Shown here: in pieces, positions 1 through 9,759 of the stretch | How the letters are laid out: each line of letters starts with the position of its first letter | Position numbering within the stretch: the first letter of the stretch is position 1 | Source: Halorientalis sp. IM1011 | GTDB taxonomy: Archaea; Halobacteriota; Halobacteria; Halobacteriales; Haloarculaceae | Length of the DNA: 64,000 bases | Reading direction: 5' to 3' | Assembly (NCBI RefSeq): GCF_001989615.1 | Contig: NZ_CP019067.1 | Span: 2,914,001 to 2,978,000 of the forward strand | Translations under genes and position numbers: made by a program | The notes under the pieces: model-generated | Seen by the model: only the letters and a program-made list of their open reading frames with translations | What the model was told of the DNA's origin: nothing | Databases searched by the model: none

Positions 1-2991
1 CCTGGAGGGGATGCCGGTCCAACACCGGAACAGACGGAACCGGTCGCGGGCGAACCCGACCTCGAGGCGTTCGCGCCCAACCGGACCGTCCAGCCCGGTG
101 TCGACCGGCGACTGGCGATAAGCGTCGTCAACTCCGGCACTGTCGAGGACGGCGGAACCGGGACCGACCCCGAGGCGGAACAGGCGGTCACGACGGCCAG
201 GAACGTCCGGGTGACACTCACCGAGGGGGACGCGCCCGTCACCGTCGAGTCCGGGACGGTTCCACTGGGCGATCTGCAAAGCGGCGCAGTCTCGCGTGCA
301 GGGTTCGACATCGCCGTCGACGACGACGCCGATCCGGGGACCTACGAGCTCGACGCCGAGATCGAGTACGAGTTCACGGAGGAGATCGACGCGAACGACA
401 GCGACAGGGACGAGGAGAGCGTCACGGTCCCGGTCGAACTCGTCGTCACCGAACAGGGCCGCTTCGAGGTGGAATCGGTCGACGCCGACCTGCAGATCGG
501 CGAGCAGGGAACGGTCGAACTCGATCTGGAGAACACTGGCTCCGCGGACCTGACGGAGGCTTCGGTACTGATCCGCTCCCAGACCGGTGCGCTCCTCGTC
601 GACGGGAGCGCCGGCCGGCAGGGAACCGGCGAGAACGACGGGGCCGCCGGTGCCGGGGCGTCCCGCTTTATCGGCGACTGGGACGCCGGCGACACCGAGT
701 CGATCACGTTCTCGGCGACGCCGACCAACCGCTCGGCGACACAGGAGTACGCACTAGAAGCCGTCGTCCGGTACGTCGATCCCGACGGCGACCGACGGCG
801 CTCGCGCGACCTCACCTTCGGCGTCACGCCCGAGGAGGAACAGGAGTTCTCGCTGTCGGATCTGGAGGGCGACCTCGAGGTCGACGCCGACGGCACCATT
901 AGCGGGGAGATCACCAACGAGGGGCCGGATCCGGCCACCGACGCCGCGGTCCGGTTGGTCACCGGCGCGGACGTGGCCGTCACCGCCACCGGCGAGACCG
1001 ACGCCACGGTCGTCGCCCGCCGCGAGTCGGTGTCGCTGAGCGATCTCGACGCCGGCGAGACGGCCGACTTCGAGATCCCGGTCACGGTGCCCGACGACGC
1101 CGAACCCGGCCCCGTGCAGGTGCGACTGGTCGTCGACTACCTGAACGCCGACGGCGACCCGCGCGAGAGCCGACCGCTACGTGGTTCGGTCGAGATCGAC
1201 GACGAGGAACCAGACTTCGACCTCGACGAAGTCGACGGCGACGTGCAGGTCGGCGAAGCGGGGACTGTCTCGCTGGAACTCGACAACGAGGTCGGCGAGG
1301 ATCTCACCGAAGCGCGCGTGTCGCTCACCTCCCGGAGCGGCGACCTGCTCGTGGACGGGAGCGCGAACGCCTCCCGGTTCGTCGGCGACTGGGAGGACGG
1401 CGACTCCGAGACCGTGACGTTCGACGTCACCGCGACCAACGACTCGACCGTCGCCGAGTACCCCCTCACAGTCAGAGTCGCGTACACGGTCGACGGGGAC
1501 GACGAGCGGTCGGACCCGATCCGGACGAGCGTCGAACCCGACGCCGAGCAGGCGTTTACGATCCGGAACGTCAGTGCCACGCTCCGGGTGGGTGATGACG
1601 GCACCGTAGAGGGACGCGTGGAGAACACCGGGTCTCGGAACGTCTCGAACGCCGCGCTGGTCGTCGAGACCGGCGACGAGACCGTCACCGCCGACCGGCC
1701 GTCGGTCCCGATCGGTGACCTCGCGGTGAACGAGAGCGAATCGTTCACCTATCCGTTCGAGTTGGCCGACGACGCCGAACCCGGCCCCCGCCAGCTCCGC
1801 TTTGCCGTCGAGTACGAGACCGAGGACGGCGACCGCCGGCGGAGCGACCGGGACACCGTCACGGTCACGGTCAGCGCGGAACGCGACGGCTTCGCGGTCG
1901 TCGACACGACCGTCGAGACGCAGGTGGGCGATACGGGCACACTGACGCTAACAGTCGTAAACCGGCGGTCGGAGACGGTGAGCGACGCACGGGTCGGGCT
2001 CAGATCCAACAGCGCCGAACTCACCGTCGGTGGCGCGGACAACTCGACGCGGTTCGTCGGGGGGTGGGACCCCGGCGAGAACCGGACCGTCGAGTACGAA
2101 CTCCGGGCCGCCAACGACAGCGCGGTCCAGGCCTACGCCGTCCGGGCGCTGGTGGCTTACACGGACGACGGGGGCGACGACCGCGAGAGCGACCCCATCC
2201 GCTTCGGTGTCGTCCCGCTGGCCGAACAGGCCTTCACCATCGCGAACGTCACGAGTACCCTCCGGGTCGCCGAGGAGGGAGTCGTCGAGGGTCGGGTCCG
2301 CAACGAGGGGCCGGGCAACGTCACCGCGGCGGTCCTGCGACTGGAGACCGACACCGAGACGACGAACCCACAGGAGACCGAGTTCGCACTGGGCGACCTC
2401 GGAGCCGGTGGCTCCAGCCCCTTCTCCGTCCCGGTCGAGATCACCGAGGACGGTGCGGCCACACCACGATTGCTCAGCTTTCGCGTGGCCTACGCCGACG
2501 ACGGCGGCGACCGGACGGCGAGCGACGAACTAACGGCTCGCGTCCGGGTCCGCCCCGAGCGCGACCGGTTCGCCGTACGCGGGGTCGAGGCCGCAGTCGC
2601 CCAGGGAGAGACCGGGACCGTGACGCTCGTCGTCCGGAACGTCCGGAACGACACCCTCCGGGACGTGAACGCCAAGGTGTTCGCCGACGACCCACTCGAC
2701 ACCGGCGACGACGAGGCGTTCGTCCCGGTTCTGGAACCCAACGAGACCGTTCGGCTCGATTTCGACGTGAGCGCCGCGGGTGACGCCAGCACCCGAACCG
2801 TGCCGCTGCGCGCCGACTTCGAGTACGAACTGCCCGACGGCGACACGGAACTCTCCGAGACCTACCAGATCGGCGTGAACGTCACGGAACCCGAAGAGGA
2901 CGGGCTCATAAGCCGACTCTGGCCGCTGGGGCTGGTCACCCTGCTCGCGCTGACGGGTGGACTGGTCGGCCGGCGGTTCCGGAGCGAGTGA
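1..2991 (+). CDS. Surface repeat protein, COG1361/CARDB-like, N-terminus outside window
   Basis: The reading frame is open from base 1, so the gene starts upstream; at least 996 residues are present. It consists of about eight repeats of 110-120 residues, each opening with a pattern like (E/D)xxF-x6-L/V-x-V/A-G-x2-G-T-V-x8-N and alternating between two subtypes. This is the extracellular CARDB/COG1361 type of beta-sandwich domain. It is rich in Asp/Glu and in N-x-S/T sequons (glycosylation is inferred). The C-terminus has one membrane segment (about 20 residues) followed by a short basic tail, so the repeats should lie outside the cell. The stop overlaps the start of the RND exporter by 4 nt. 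Such proteins are commonly paired with RND exporters in haloarchaea; the ligand or substrate is unknown. Confidence 0.8.
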   Translation, partial: PGGDAGPTPEQTEPVAGEPDLEAFAPNRTVQPGVDRRLAISVVNSGTVEDGGTGTDPEAEQAVTTARNVRVTLTEGDAPVTVESGTVPLGDLQSGAVSRAGFDIAVDDDADPGTYELDAEIEYEFTEEIDANDSDRDEESVTVPVELVVTEQGRFEVESVDADLQIGEQGTVELDLENTGSADLTEASVLIRSQTGALLVDGSAGRQGTGENDGAAGAGASRFIGDWDAGDTESITFSATPTNRSATQEYALEAVVRYVDPDGDRRRSRDLTFGVTPEEEQEFSLSDLEGDLEVDADGTISGEITNEGPDPATDAAVRLVTGADVAVTATGETDATVVARRESVSLSDLDAGETADFEIPVTVPDDAEPGPVQVRLVVDYLNADGDPRESRPLRGSVEIDDEEPDFDLDEVDGDVQVGEAGTVSLELDNEVGEDLTEARVSLTSRSGDLLVDGSANASRFVGDWEDGDSETVTFDVTATNDSTVAEYPLTVRVAYTVDGDDERSDPIRTSVEPDAEQAFTIRNVSATLRVGDDGTVEGRVENTGSRNVSNAALVVETGDETVTADRPSVPIGDLAVNESESFTYPFELADDAEPGPRQLRFAVEYETEDGDRRRSDRDTVTVTVSAERDGFAVVDTTVETQVGDTGTLTLTVVNRRSETVSDARVGLRSNSAELTVGGADNSTRFVGGWDPGENRTVEYELRAANDSAVQAYAVRALVAYTDDGGDDRESDPIRFGVVPLAEQAFTIANVTSTLRVAEEGVVEGRVRNEGPGNVTAAVLRLETDTETTNPQETEFALGDLGAGGSSPFSVPVEITEDGAATPRLLSFRVAYADDGGDRTASDELTARVRVRPERDRFAVRGVEAAVAQGETGTVTLVVRNVRNDTLRDVNAKVFADDPLDTGDDEAFVPVLEPNETVRLDFDVSAAGDASTRTVPLRADFEYELPDGDTELSETYQIGVNVTEPEEDGLISRLWPLGLVTLLALTGGLVGRRFRSE

Positions 2992-5423
2992 TGAAGCGGA
3001 CGGAGACCGTCGCGAACTGGGTCGTCGACCGGCCGAAGACGGTCGTCCTCGGCTTCCTGCTGGTGACAGCCCTCTTCGCCGTCGGCCTCGGCCAGGTCTC
3101 GACGACCGCCGGGACCGAGCAGTTCACGGAGGGCACCCCGGCTCAGGAGGCCTTCGAGGACGTCCAACGGGAGTTCGGGGCCCCATTCGGGCCGGATAGT
3201 GGGACGACACAGTTGATCCAGACGGACCGGAACGTCCTCGCGAAGGGCGAACTGCTCGCGACGCTCCGGGCGCTCGAGGCCCTCGCCGAGCGCCCCGACC
3301 TCCGGGTCGAGTCCACCCAGAGCGCGGCGGGCCTGATAGCCACCGAACTCGACCCGGACGCGACGACGCTCGCCGAGAAGCGCCGCGCGATCGACCGCGC
3401 CGACGAGGCCGAGATCGACGCCGCCGTCGCGACCCTCTCGGACCGACCGTCGTTCACCGACCTCGTGAGCGACGACTTCAATCCGACCAGTGCCACCGCG
3501 AGCGCGACAGTCGCGGTCGTCACCCACCGGATCCCCACGGAACTGGACGAAGGGGGCGGCGGTGGCGGTGAACCCGGGCCGATGACGCCGATTCAGCTCC
3601 GGTCGCGGGGGATCGTCGACGCGGTCGACGCCGACCTCCGGGTGTTCGGGCAGGGGATCATCGCCGCGGAGTTCTCCAACGTGATCGGTGACTCCCTGCT
3701 CCTCGTGGTCCCGGCCGCGATCGTACTCATCCTCGCCTTCCTGATCGTCTCCTACCGCGATCCCGTCGATCTCGCGCTGGGGACGATATCGCTCGCCATG
3801 ACGCTCGTCTGGACGTTCGGCTTCCTCGGTCTCACCGGGATCCCCTTTACGCAGTTTCTGATCGCGGTGCCACCCCTGCTGCTGGCGGTCGGGATCGACT
3901 TCGGCATCCACACGATCAACCGCTACCGCGAGGAACGGGTCACCGGCGCGGGCGTCGACGCGTCGATCCGGCGGGCGCTCGACCAGTTGCTCGTGGCCTT
4001 CGCCATCGTCACCGGGACGACGGTCATCGGCTTCGCCGCCAACCTGACGAGCAGGCTCGCGCCCATCAGGGAGTTCGGGATCGTCGCCGCCGTCGGCATC
4101 GCCTTCACCCTCCTCGTGTTCGGCCTCTTCCTCCCGGCGGCGAAAGTCGCCAGCGACCGGTTTCGGGCGGCCCACGACCTCCCCGCGTTCGGCCAGCAAC
4201 CGCTCGGTCGCGAGGGGTCCCGGCTCGCCACCGTCCTCTCGGGTGGGGTCGCGGTCGCGCGGCGTGCGCCCGTCGCCTTCCTGGTCGTCGTCCTCCTGGT
4301 CTCCGGCGGGTCGGCCGCCTACGCGACCGGGATCGACACCGCGTTCTCCCAGGAGGACTTCCTGCCGCCCGAGGAGACGCCCGCTTACCTCGAGGATCTG
4401 CCCGAACCGTTCGCGCCGAACCAGTATACCGTCACTCGCGATATCCAATTCCTCGAAGACAACTTCGAGGCCGCCCAGGGGGAGACGGTGACGATATTCC
4501 TGCAGGGGCCGCTGACGCGGGACACGACGCTCGAATCGGTGCAGAAGGCCGGTCGGAACCCGCCGGAGTCGTTCGTCTCCCGCGACCGCCGGGCCGACTC
4601 CACCAGCATCGTGACGGTGATTCGCGACTACGCCAACGAGTCCGCGGAGTTCCGGGCGCTGGTAGAGCGCAACGACGTGGACGACGACGGCGTCCCTGAC
4701 GACAACCTCCGGCAGGTGTACGACGCGCTACTCACCTCGCCACAGCGCGACCGGGCGCTGCAGTACGTCACCGAGGACCGCCGGTCCGCCCGGGTCGAGT
4801 ACGAGACGGAAGCGACCGCGTCACAGGACGCGATCACCGCCGACGCTCGCGAGGTAGCCGACCGGTACAGGCCCGACGCCACCGCGACGGGGCAGGTCGT
4901 CGTCTTCCAGTCGATCGCCGCGCTCATCCTCCAGTCGGCGCTGGTGAGCCTCGCCACGGCGCTCCTGCTGGTCGCCGTCTTCCTGGTCGCCGTCTACGCC
5001 GTCCTCGAAGACGAACCCGCGCTGGGGCTGGTCAACCTCCTCCCCATCGCGGTGTCCGTGGCGCTGATCGCCGGGACGATGCGCCTGCTCGGCCTCTCCT
5101 TCAACGCCTTCACCGCGACGATCCTCTCGATCACGATCGGGCTGGGCATCGACTACTCCGCCCACGTCGTCCACCGGTTCGCCGACGAGTACGACGGTGA
5201 CGACCCCTTCCCGGCGCTCCGGCGGACTGTCGCGGGAACCGGCGGCGCGCTCACCGGGAGCATGCTCACGACGGCGGCCGGGATCGGCGTCCTCGTGTTC
5301 GCGCTCACACCGGTCCTCGGCCAGTTCGGCCTGCTGACCGCGCTCAGCATCGTCTACTCCTACGTCGTCGCTATCGCGATCACGCCGTCGGCCATCGCCG
5401 TGTGGGCGCGCTACACGGACTGA
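2988..5423 (+). CDS. RND superfamily (MMPL/SSD-type) exporter
   Basis: 811-residue integral membrane protein with the duplicated RND architecture: one N-terminal membrane helix, a large extracytoplasmic loop, a five-helix bundle, then the same again. Each half has the characteristic membrane motif, GIDFGIH near residue 302 and GIDYSAH near residue 721. Family members use the proton gradient to export lipids or other hydrophobic substrates, or act as sterol-sensing-like proteins. The ATGA overlap with the preceding surface repeat protein implies translational coupling and a joint function at the cell surface. Substrate cannot be read from the sequence. Confidence 0.87.
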   Translation: MMKRTETVANWVVDRPKTVVLGFLLVTALFAVGLGQVSTTAGTEQFTEGTPAQEAFEDVQREFGAPFGPDSGTTQLIQTDRNVLAKGELLATLRALEALAERPDLRVESTQSAAGLIATELDPDATTLAEKRRAIDRADEAEIDAAVATLSDRPSFTDLVSDDFNPTSATASATVAVVTHRIPTELDEGGGGGGEPGPMTPIQLRSRGIVDAVDADLRVFGQGIIAAEFSNVIGDSLLLVVPAAIVLILAFLIVSYRDPVDLALGTISLAMTLVWTFGFLGLTGIPFTQFLIAVPPLLLAVGIDFGIHTINRYREERVTGAGVDASIRRALDQLLVAFAIVTGTTVIGFAANLTSRLAPIREFGIVAAVGIAFTLLVFGLFLPAAKVASDRFRAAHDLPAFGQQPLGREGSRLATVLSGGVAVARRAPVAFLVVVLLVSGGSAAYATGIDTAFSQEDFLPPEETPAYLEDLPEPFAPNQYTVTRDIQFLEDNFEAAQGETVTIFLQGPLTRDTTLESVQKAGRNPPESFVSRDRRADSTSIVTVIRDYANESAEFRALVERNDVDDDGVPDDNLRQVYDALLTSPQRDRALQYVTEDRRSARVEYETEATASQDAITADAREVADRYRPDATATGQVVVFQSIAALILQSALVSLATALLLVAVFLVAVYAVLEDEPALGLVNLLPIAVSVALIAGTMRLLGLSFNAFTATILSITIGLGIDYSAHVVHRFADEYDGDDPFPALRRTVAGTGGALTGSMLTTAAGIGVLVFALTPVLGQFGLLTALSIVYSYVVAIAITPSAIAVWARYTD

Positions 5424-5559
5424 GCGCCACCCCTTCCACCGTATGGCCGCCCCAAAATCGAGCGGTCGTCCGCAACTACGCCGAAAGCATCGGGTCGGGT
5501 GCAGGCAGTCGTTCCGGGAATACCCCTTTCTCCGTGCTCGCCGAATCCACGGGCGATTA

Positions 5560-5581
5560 CGCCGACCGGCGGCGGTCGGCG
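5560..5581. promoter_or_regulatory. Inverted repeat before the HdeD-like gene
   Basis: CGCCGACC (5560-5567) and GGTCGGCG (5574-5581) form an 8-bp stem with a 6-nt loop, 17 nt before the start of the next gene. It lies in the 175-bp gap after the RND gene. It could be a hairpin ending the upstream transcript or an operator; the very high local GC content makes chance hairpins fairly likely. Confidence 0.3.
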
Positions 5582-5598
5582 ACCGTGACACATCGACC

Positions 5599-6264
5599 AT
5601 GGTATCCGACGACACCGCCGACCGCGACGGCACCACCGAGAACGGGTCGACGCGGGAGCAGTCCGGGGAGCGAACGTACAGCGACTCCGAGCGCTCGCTG
5701 GCCGCGAACCGGCTGACCGTGATGGTCGGCGGCGTGTTCCTGGTCGCACTGGGGTTGCTCGCGATCCTCGCCCCCTATCTCACCGGGATCGCGATCTCGC
5801 TGGTACTGGGTGCGCTGCTCGTGATCGGAGCGCTCGTCCAGATCGCCGCGGCCTTTTCCGTGCAGGCCTGGCGGGGCGCGGTCTTCGGCGTCCTCATCGC
5901 CGTGCTATACGGAGCCGCCGGGATCACGATGCTGGCCAATCCCACGCTGGGACTGGTGGCGCTGACGCTCGTCCTCGGCGTCTTCTTCCTCTCCGAGGGA
6001 CTGCTCCAGCTGGTGATGGGCCTGCGCCTCAGGAAAAACGAGAACTCGGGCTGGCTGGTGGCCTCCGGGGTCGTCGCGGTGTTGCTGTCCTCGTTGATCC
6101 TGCTCGGGTTCCCGACCAGCGCAGACTGGGCCGTCGGCCTGCTGTTCGGCGTGAACCTGCTCACGAGCGGTCTCGCGCTCGTCATGGTCGCGACGGCGGC
6201 CCCGTCCTCACGGGAGAGCGGGACGACTCGCCGCGTCGGTGAGCCGGGAACCGGATCGTCCTGA
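5599..6264 (+). CDS. HdeD-family (DUF308) membrane protein
   Basis: 221 residues. A charged, Ser/Thr-rich N-terminal tail of about 35 residues is followed by six predicted membrane helices, arranged as short paired helices typical of the HdeD/DUF308 family (family role in bacteria: acid-stress membrane protein; role in archaea unknown). The ATG at 5599 was chosen because upstream codons encode arginine-rich, non-conserved-looking sequence and the helices start soon after it. Transcribed alone, convergent with the following genes. Confidence 0.72.
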   Translation: MVSDDTADRDGTTENGSTREQSGERTYSDSERSLAANRLTVMVGGVFLVALGLLAILAPYLTGIAISLVLGALLVIGALVQIAAAFSVQAWRGAVFGVLIAVLYGAAGITMLANPTLGLVALTLVLGVFFLSEGLLQLVMGLRLRKNENSGWLVASGVVAVLLSSLILLGFPTSADWAVGLLFGVNLLTSGLALVMVATAAPSSRESGTTRRVGEPGTGSS

Positions 6265-6316
6265 GATCGGTCCCGCCGCCCGCGCGCTGGCCCATCTGCG
6301 ATCCGGCTGCCCGACA

Positions 6317-6475
6317 TTACTCTCCGTCGACGACGTGGTGCGGGCCGAGCGGGCCGTGCTCGGGACAGGCCCCGACGATGGGCGTCGCGTTGCAACAGCC
6401 GCCCCGCCGACCGGTCGCGACCAGTCCCGTCGTCAACGCCGCCCCGCAGAGCCGACAACGCGGCGAGTCTCCCAT
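6317..6475 (-). CDS. Very small cysteine-rich zinc-ribbon-like protein (52 aa)
   Basis: A 52-residue frame that begins with ATG at 6475 and ends with TAA. It contains CRLC near residue 7, a CC pair at 27-28 and CPEH at 37-40, a spacing able to bind one zinc ion as a compact ribbon. Its start lies 4 nt after the stop of the upstream alcohol dehydrogenase on the same strand, so the two probably form an operon. Similar tiny CxxC proteins are abundant in haloarchaea and function is mostly unknown. Support comes from the regular cysteine pattern and operon position. Confidence 0.6.
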   Translation of the reverse strand: MGDSPRCRLCGAALTTGLVATGRRGGCCNATPIVGACPEHGPLGPHHVVDGE

Positions 6476-6478
6476 CAC

Positions 6479-7678
6479 TCACCACGCGTCCCGGAGGACG
6501 CCTTCGAGGTCCTCGACCGTGGGGTCCAGATCGGCCGGTGCGTAGCCCATCATACTGTCGTCCAGCGTGTACGCCGCGATGTCGGAGAGGTCCGACTGGC
6601 TGATCCCATCGAGTTCCCTGATGCTCGACGGCAGGCCCAGCGCGTCCCGGATCTCGGCGACCCGTGAGACCACGGCGTCGGCCAGTTCGTCGTCGCTCAC
6701 GCCTGCGGTGTCGACGCCCAGCCCGTCGGCCAGCAGGCGACGCCGGCCGTCGACGCGCTCGAAGAGGTATTCGAGGGCGTGCGGTGCGATCACGGCGTGG
6801 GCGACCCCCTGCTGGACCGGGTAGCCGGCGGTGAGGCCGTGCCCGAAGGCGTGGAGCAGCGAGAGGGTCATCCCGTCCGGTCGGGAGGCCCCGTACTGGG
6901 CGAGGACGATTCCCGGAACCACCCGCTCCAGCGCCGCGTCCGTGTCCTCGCGTAGATCCGGCAGCCCATCGGAGAGCAGTTCGAGCGCGCGCTTGGCCGT
7001 CGCGTCCGTCACGGCCGATCGCGTGCTGGCGTAGAGGGTCTCGACCGCCTTGTCGAAGCCGTTCATCGCCGACCCGGCGAGCACGTCCGTCGGCGTCGTC
7101 GCGAACAGGTCCGGGTCGTACAGCAGGCCGGCGGGCATCAGCGATTCGGCGAAGAGACCGCCGCCGACCGGTTCGTCGACCAGCCCTGAGGCCGGTGTGG
7201 CGGTGATCCCCGCGGCCATCGAGAGGTCCGCCCCCGCGAGCGTCGTCGGGACCGCGACGATGGGGGGCACGTCGTCGGGGGCCGCGATGATGCCCGTCGA
7301 TTCGAGTTCGGCCGCGAGCGCCTCGGGGTCCTCGTCCCGGCCGGCCAGCACCGCGATGGCCTTCGCCACGTCGAGACTGCTCCCGCCGCCGAGACTGACG
7401 AGGGCGTCGGCGTCCACGTCGCGCATGGCTTCCAGCCCCGCCACGGCGGCACCGAGTCGTTTGTCAGGGGTCGTCCCGGCGAACGTACCCGCGTGGGCGT
7501 CGCCGAGGCCGTCCTCGACCGGGTCGATCACCGCGGGCGTCGACCCGACGGTCTTCCCGCAGACCACCAGCGCCCGTTCCGCGCCGATGTCGGCGAGCTC
7601 GTCGGCCAGCGCGTCCACACAGCCGCGGCCGTACCTGATCGGCCCGTGATCGTAGGCGAACCGAAAGGACTCGTCCAT
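6479..7678 (-). CDS. Iron-containing alcohol dehydrogenase (maleylacetate reductase-like)
   Basis: 399 residues, an NAD(P)-dependent group III dehydrogenase. The N-terminal Rossmann half carries the GGGSSLDVAKA nucleotide-binding motif near residue 96. The C-terminal helical half has the metal-binding histidine pattern, HAFGHGLTAGYPVQQGVAHA around residue 265-284. The length fits the Fe-ADH family (380-400). The ATG at 7678 is preferred to upstream starts because the typical beta strand begins right after it. The substrate may be an alcohol, glycerol-like polyol or maleylacetate. Glycerol-1-phosphate dehydrogenase belongs to the same superfamily but this sequence looks closer to maleylacetate reductases. 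Followed 3 nt later by the tiny zinc-ribbon gene. Confidence 0.8.
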   Translation of the reverse strand: MDESFRFAYDHGPIRYGRGCVDALADELADIGAERALVVCGKTVGSTPAVIDPVEDGLGDAHAGTFAGTTPDKRLGAAVAGLEAMRDVDADALVSLGGGSSLDVAKAIAVLAGRDEDPEALAAELESTGIIAAPDDVPPIVAVPTTLAGADLSMAAGITATPASGLVDEPVGGGLFAESLMPAGLLYDPDLFATTPTDVLAGSAMNGFDKAVETLYASTRSAVTDATAKRALELLSDGLPDLREDTDAALERVVPGIVLAQYGASRPDGMTLSLLHAFGHGLTAGYPVQQGVAHAVIAPHALEYLFERVDGRRRLLADGLGVDTAGVSDDELADAVVSRVAEIRDALGLPSSIRELDGISQSDLSDIAAYTLDDSMMGYAPADLDPTVEDLEGVLRDAW

Positions 7679-7730
7679 ACCCGGCGTAGTCAGGCCGGTG
7701 CAATAGGTCTGGTCCCGCCAGCCGGGGTCG

Positions 7731-8846
7731 TCACTCCTCTTCGTCTTCGAACGCCTCCCAGTCGAGGGCATGCTCGATGGTCTCGCGGTCGGTGTCCTGG
7801 GGGCCGCTCTGGAGGATGAACGGCCCGGCGGCGACCGTCCGCAGGGTGATCGTCGACGCCCGTAGGATGTACGACGTGAGCACGATGTACGGTGCGAGCG
7901 CGACGGTGTAGGCCAGCAGGACGAACAGTAGCAGCGGCGTGAGGGTGAACATCATCACGTCGGGGAGCAGGTCGGTGTCCAGCGAGAGGATGACGTAGGA
8001 GATGAACACGATGGAGGGGAGGGAGACGTAGAGGATACGGCTCGACAGCCGCGCGAGCTCCTGCTTGTAGTAGATCGACTTGAAGTACTCGCGGCCGATC
8101 GCGAGGTACTTCAGCGTCTCGACGAGGTCGTCGACGACCGCGCGCTGTTCCTCGGTCAGGTCGTCGCGGTAGGTCCGGTCGAGCATCCGCAGCGCCCGGA
8201 GCTGTTCGGAGTGGTCGTAGTTCAGACCCACGAGGAGGACGCCGAACGTACCGCTCCGGGTGTCGCTCAGCGTCGTTCGGGCCCGTCCGACCTGGACGAA
8301 CACGTCGGTGACGAACGGTTCGATGTCGTGTTGCAGGTCCTCGTCGCCCTGCTCGGCGGCGAGGTTCTGGAGGCGCTGGGTCCGCTCGAAGACGACGTGC
8401 AGGATGACCCGCAGGAACTCCGCCGGACGGGCCGGCGTGATCTCCTCCTCGACGAGTTCCCCGAGTCGTTTGCGGTACTTGATCGAGGCGTCGACCCGGT
8501 CCCGCTGGCTCTCGATGTCCGTGATCTCCTGGGAGAGCACGACCGAGTTGATCGAGACGACGATCGAGACCAGCAGGATCGTTCCGCTGAGGAGCGTGTT
8601 GAACAGGTTCTCGGTCGTGCTGGTCTCGGCGAGCAACACCCGCACGTCGATCGGCCGCAACACCGAGAGCCCCACGAGGACGGCCAGGATGAACACGAGG
8701 AGCGACGCCGAGACGACCATCCGTCTGCCCGTCAGCAGGAACCAGCGCGTCAGTCTCCCCTCCTCGTCGCGTCGAGCGGACGTCACCTGTCTGTCGATCC
8801 GCCCCACCTGCTCGTCGTCACCCTCGTCACGGTCGCTACCGCTCAT
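7731..8846 (-). CDS. Haloarchaeal membrane protein, function unknown
   Basis: 371 residues. A charged N-terminal region of about 40 residues is followed by two membrane helices, a cytoplasmic stretch of about 160 charged residues, and three or four further helices, ending in an acidic tail (EDEEE). No enzymatic motif was recognised. Haloarchaeal genomes have many such two-block membrane proteins, sometimes labelled ion-channel-like. The start at ATG 8846 gives a normal cytoplasmic N-terminus; an ATG at 8939 is also in frame. It lies 52 nt upstream of the alcohol dehydrogenase on the same strand. Confidence 0.65.
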   Translation of the reverse strand: MSGSDRDEGDDEQVGRIDRQVTSARRDEEGRLTRWFLLTGRRMVVSASLLVFILAVLVGLSVLRPIDVRVLLAETSTTENLFNTLLSGTILLVSIVVSINSVVLSQEITDIESQRDRVDASIKYRKRLGELVEEEITPARPAEFLRVILHVVFERTQRLQNLAAEQGDEDLQHDIEPFVTDVFVQVGRARTTLSDTRSGTFGVLLVGLNYDHSEQLRALRMLDRTYRDDLTEEQRAVVDDLVETLKYLAIGREYFKSIYYKQELARLSSRILYVSLPSIVFISYVILSLDTDLLPDVMMFTLTPLLLFVLLAYTVALAPYIVLTSYILRASTITLRTVAAGPFILQSGPQDTDRETIEHALDWEAFEDEEE

Positions 8847-8997
8847 GCCCTGCCCTCCGACCGCCGGGTCGCGCTCGGTCGCCGTCCGATCGACAATGGA
8901 CGCCCACGGTTCGGGCGCGAGGACCGTTGTTAGACACACCGTTGTCGACCCCGCGGTCCCGGGCGTGACGGTACGCTCTACTTACCGATCCGGATCG

Positions 8998-9657
8998 TTA
9001 GACCAGCGCCGCGACCAGTCCGTCCAGCGCGTCGAGTTCGTCGGCGTTGACGCCGTGACCCATCCCCTCGTAGATGCGCGTGGTCACGTCCCCGCCGAGG
9101 TTCTCGAGCACCTCGGCGGTCGCGTGGACGCGCTCCTCGGGGATGTGCGGGTCGACGTCGCTACAGCCAAGAAAGACCGGCGTGTCGTCGAGGTCGCCCT
9201 CGACCGCGAGGTAGTCGTCGGGGTCGACCGACTCGCCGATCAGTCCGCCCGAGAGGACCGCCAGCCCGCCGTAGCGGCGCGGGTTGCGCGCGACGAACTC
9301 GCTGGCGAGACAGCCGCCCTGCGAGAACCCGACGAGCAGCACTCGCTCGTGGGAAATCCCGGCGTCGACCGCGGCCTCCACGGCGTCCCCGATGGATTCG
9401 AGACCGGAGGAACGGCCCGGCTCGTTCTGCTCTGCGGGCGCGAGGAAGGAGTTGGGATACCAGGTGTTCCGGGCCGCCTGGGGTGCCAGCAGGGCGACGC
9501 CCTCGCGGTGGACCTCGCGGTGGACCTCGCGGCCGAGTTGCTGGACGATGCTCTCCGCGCTCGCGCCGCGGCCGTGGGCGAGCACGACGGCCGCTTCGGC
9601 GTCGTCGATGTCGGTCCCGGCGGTGACCAGCGACTGGTTCTGGTGGGGTCCGGTCAT
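8998..9657 (-). CDS. Alpha/beta hydrolase, phospholipase/carboxylesterase family
   Basis: 219 residues. The nucleophile elbow GFSQGG lies near residue 110; a strand plus Asp (CSDVDPH, near 163) and a late histidine (GMGHGVN, near 203) complete the Ser-Asp-His triad. Length and motif fit the YpfH/YqiA-type carboxylesterase family acting on short acyl esters. Around residue 43-52 the sequence reads REVHREVHRE, the product of a 12-bp direct duplication in the DNA (9511-9535). Transcribed alone from the region containing the 9760 palindrome. Confidence 0.8.
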   Translation of the reverse strand: MTGPHQNQSLVTAGTDIDDAEAAVVLAHGRGASAESIVQQLGREVHREVHREGVALLAPQAARNTWYPNSFLAPAEQNEPGRSSGLESIGDAVEAAVDAGISHERVLLVGFSQGGCLASEFVARNPRRYGGLAVLSGGLIGESVDPDDYLAVEGDLDDTPVFLGCSDVDPHIPEERVHATAEVLENLGGDVTTRIYEGMGHGVNADELDALDGLVAALV

Positions 9658-9759
9658 CGCTCGATCGACACCTCGTGCCGCGCAGTCCGGGTCTGAACGT
9701 TCATGATGACAGGGTACGCCCTCCAGATGTATAGGCGCTCTCTGGCCGGGATGACATCA

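Noticed and set aside
8260..9696. Long open frames antisense to real genes, such as this 478-codon plus-strand frame
   Set aside because: In very GC-rich DNA the opposite strand of a real gene often lacks stops. The translation is Arg/Ser/Thr-rich with no domain, whereas the opposing frames encode a membrane protein and an esterase with a full catalytic triad.
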